A stretch of DNA of 36,802 nucleotides from Streptococcus entericus DSM 14446 (lineage in GTDB: Bacteria; Bacillota; Bacilli; Lactobacillales; Streptococcaceae): the NCBI RefSeq assembly GCF_000380025.1, contig NZ_KB904162.1, positions 1-36,802 on the forward strand, written 5' to 3'. This document shows, in pieces, positions 35,807 to 36,802 of the stretch. Position 1 is the stretch's first letter. Each line of letters begins with the position of its first letter. A program made the translations under genes and the position numbers. The notes beneath the pieces are model-generated. The model ran no database searches, was not told the origin of the DNA, and was given only the letters and a program-made list of their open reading frames with translations.

Positions 35807-35873
35807 TTAACCTTATTACTCTCTATAGATCCGCTCACTAACACCAGTACTACAGTCCATGAAAGTAAGTATC

Positions 35874-36337
35874 ATGAGAAAAAAGTTCTCCTCGCTTTAG
35901 TCATATCTAGCATAGTGATTTCTATTTTGAACACAGCAGCAATTGCTAGGACTGTTAGGAGACTCCATCTGTTTGATGCAAAACACCCCATTAAAACATC
36001 CAGTTTCGACCATTATACTCTTGACCTTTTCCAAAATGGCGAGCAAGTAACCGTTGAAATTTATTCCAGCTACCCTTGGTTTGAAGGTAAAACCTTGCTT
36101 GCATCATTTCCTACCAAACTCGATAAAGGAGAGGTCTCTGTTTTTTGGAAACACCTTGAACTGGAAAAAGAGGCTGGTTCAATAGAGACCATCATGCTTG
36201 CAGTTGACATCAACAGTGAGGATGGAACCCATCGGATTTATGATGGCTATCTTGTCAATTCTCAAGCAGTTGATATAGACGATTTTTTTACCCTTCAAGA
36301 CATTGATACCACAGAACACCCCTCTAAAGTCGACTAG
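35874..36337 (+). pseudogene. Small exported/membrane-anchored protein, start apparently frameshifted
   Basis: From about 35882 the frame encodes KVLLALVISSIVISILNTAA (a signal/anchor-like segment) followed by a 115-residue polar domain containing FDHYTLDLFQNGEQVTVEIY and ending at 36337. In the sequence as given the only ATG in position (35874, MRKK...) is out of frame and stops after eight codons. Adding one A to the six-A run at 35879-35884 would give a continuous 154-residue protein starting MRKKVLLALVISS. An in-frame GTG at 35915 would cut into the hydrophobic segment and lacks a ribosome-binding site. I do not recognise the family. A recent frameshift, slipped-strand variation or a sequencing error all fit. 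Confidence 0.6.
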
Positions 36338-36356
36338 CATTAGCTTGTCAAACACT

Positions 36357-36392
36357 AAAGTCCCTAGAACTGTCATCTTCTAGGGACTTTTT
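36357..36392 (+). terminator. Terminator after the small exported protein, adjoining the IS left end
   Basis: Perfect 13-bp stem AAAGTCCCTAGAA/TTCTAGGGACTTT (36357-36369 with 36378-36390) followed by more T. The T-tract may contain the insertion point of the IS110 element. Confidence 0.85.
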
Positions 36393-36530
36393 CACGGCTA
36401 AAACCGAATCGTCTAATCATTTTTTAGGTGGCAACCCACACCTCAAGCAACATATTATCTACTTTTTCAGTTTAACCTTGAATAAATGAGATTTTCCCAC
36501 ATTTCAGAGCAACAAAAACATACTAAGATT

Positions 36531-36735
36531 AGTAGTGAGGAAATCTCCGACGGGAGAGAGTACTCACTACTTTTTTCATTCTCAAGATGATAAAGTAGAG
36601 GTGTCTTGTTAAGTCGTGGGGCTTTTTGACGCTAGACGTCGCAACAAAAACTGGCAAGACACCTGTTTTAGAAAGAATGTTATCAAAGTATGTGGGACGC
36701 TAGACGTCGAGTATTGAAAATGACATCTCTAAAAC
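36531..36735 (+). ncRNA. Candidate IS110 bridge RNA
   Basis: Three consecutive foldings fill the stretch. (1) 5' hairpin, 36531-36539 with 36563-36571, inner stem 36544-36548 with 36553-36557. (2) Stem 36599-36608 with 36655-36664 (10 bp perfect, extendable by wobble pairs) enclosing the mini-hairpin GACG-CTAGA-CGTC at 36628-36640. (3) Stem 36665-36672 with 36728-36735, inner stem 36677-36683 with 36720-36726, enclosing an identical mini-hairpin at 36696-36708. Known bridge RNAs of IS110 elements (IS621 type) have a 5' hairpin, a target-binding loop and a donor-binding loop in this order, between the left end and the recombinase gene. Guides would be the unpaired stretches flanking each mini-hairpin. 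Confidence 0.82.
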
Positions 36736-36766
36736 AAGGAATCATTCAAGACAAAGAGGTAGTATC

Positions 36767-36802
36767 ATGCGTGCAGTTTTCGGGATTGATGTGAGTAAGG
36801 CA
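36767..36802 (+). CDS. IS110-family transposase/recombinase, N-terminal fragment
   Basis: The window ends 12 codons into this gene: MRAVFGIDVSKA. The GIDVSK motif is the usual start of the DEDD RuvC-like domain of IS110-family recombinases, the Asp being the first catalytic residue. AAAGAGGT precedes the ATG at good spacing. The enzyme binds the bridge RNA and recombines donor and target DNA. Truncated only by the window edge. Confidence 0.85.
   Translation, partial: MRAVFGIDVSKA

Larger units (their letters stand above)
36389..36802 (+). mobile_element. IS110-family insertion sequence, left part (boundary tentative)
   Basis: The transposase start at 36767 identifies the family. IS110 elements lack terminal inverted repeats, so the boundary must be inferred. 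CT followed by TTTTCA occurs at 36387-36394 and again at 36462-36469, giving two candidate left ends (36389 or 36464). The first adjoins the upstream gene's terminator tract. The non-coding left end carries the bridge-RNA-like structure. The right end lies outside the window. Apart from the RNA, 36393-36530 shows only AT-rich sequence. Confidence 0.75.

Noticed and set aside
36421..36530. Terminal inverted repeats for the IS
   Set aside because: No convincing terminal repeat is visible. IS110-family elements typically lack them, so their absence is expected.
1..36802. CRISPR arrays, tRNA or rRNA genes, prophage
   Set aside because: No regularly spaced repeats, no tRNA cloverleaf or rRNA sequence, and no phage genes were seen on either strand.

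Overview
The window looks like chromosomal DNA of a Streptococcus (species not assigned). The gene set and order are streptococcal: lafB-lafA glycolipid synthases upstream of a T-box-controlled thrS, dtd-rel next to an LPXTG-anchored cyclic nucleotidase, an opp/ami oligopeptide transporter divergent from a dacA-like gene, and a Cia-type small RNA. Nearly all of it is ordinary core genome. The one clear mobile element enters at the right edge.

Layout. 1-6000 (leftward): lafB, lafA, a small membrane protein, a T-box leader, thrS, then a small hypothetical gene behind the thrS terminator. 6140-8210 (rightward): a PadR / DUF1700 / DUF4097-like operon with a near-consensus promoter whose -10 box lies in a 33-bp perfect palindrome. 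8212-8776: no convincing gene, several hairpins. 8777-9983 (leftward): 5-formyl-THF cyclo-ligase and a rhomboid protease. 10040-10217 (rightward): a CiaR-type promoter and small RNA. 10338-12203 (leftward): acetyl-branch diaminopimelate genes (dapH and a deacetylase). 12384-15642 (leftward): a stand-alone HD alarmone-hydrolase-like gene, rel and dtd. 15859-21862 (rightward): cell-wall-anchored cyclic nucleotide phosphodiesterase/nucleotidase, two paralogous small membrane proteins, an M42 aminopeptidase, a P-loop kinase-like protein and a membrane metalloprotease-like protein. 21892-25556 (leftward): an FNT-family channel and PEP carboxylase. 25708-27504 (rightward): pepF. 27805-34278 (leftward): oppABCDF, with a CodY-like box at the oppA promoter and a hairpin between oppA and oppB. 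34568-36390 (rightward): a DacA-like protein whose three catalytic motifs are all altered, then a small exported-protein gene apparently broken by one base at its start, and a terminator. 36389-36802: left end of an IS110-family element.

Functional themes are peptide use (Opp importer, PepF, M42 peptidase), nucleotide second messengers (Rel, HD hydrolase-like protein, surface cyclic nucleotidase) and envelope (LafA/LafB glycolipids, DacA-like protein, DAP branch, PadR operon).

The most interesting segment is 36531-36735, between the probable IS110 left end and the transposase start. It folds by eye into a 5' hairpin followed by two long stem-loops, each with a distal GACG-CTAGA-CGTC mini-hairpin flanked by unpaired segments. 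That is the architecture of an IS110 bridge RNA (target-binding and donor-binding loops). The putative target guides read like a terminator U-tract, and the element appears to lie against such a tract. Other points of interest are the candidate csRNA at 10073-10217, the HD protein overlapping rel, the degenerate DacA-like protein and the PadR palindrome.
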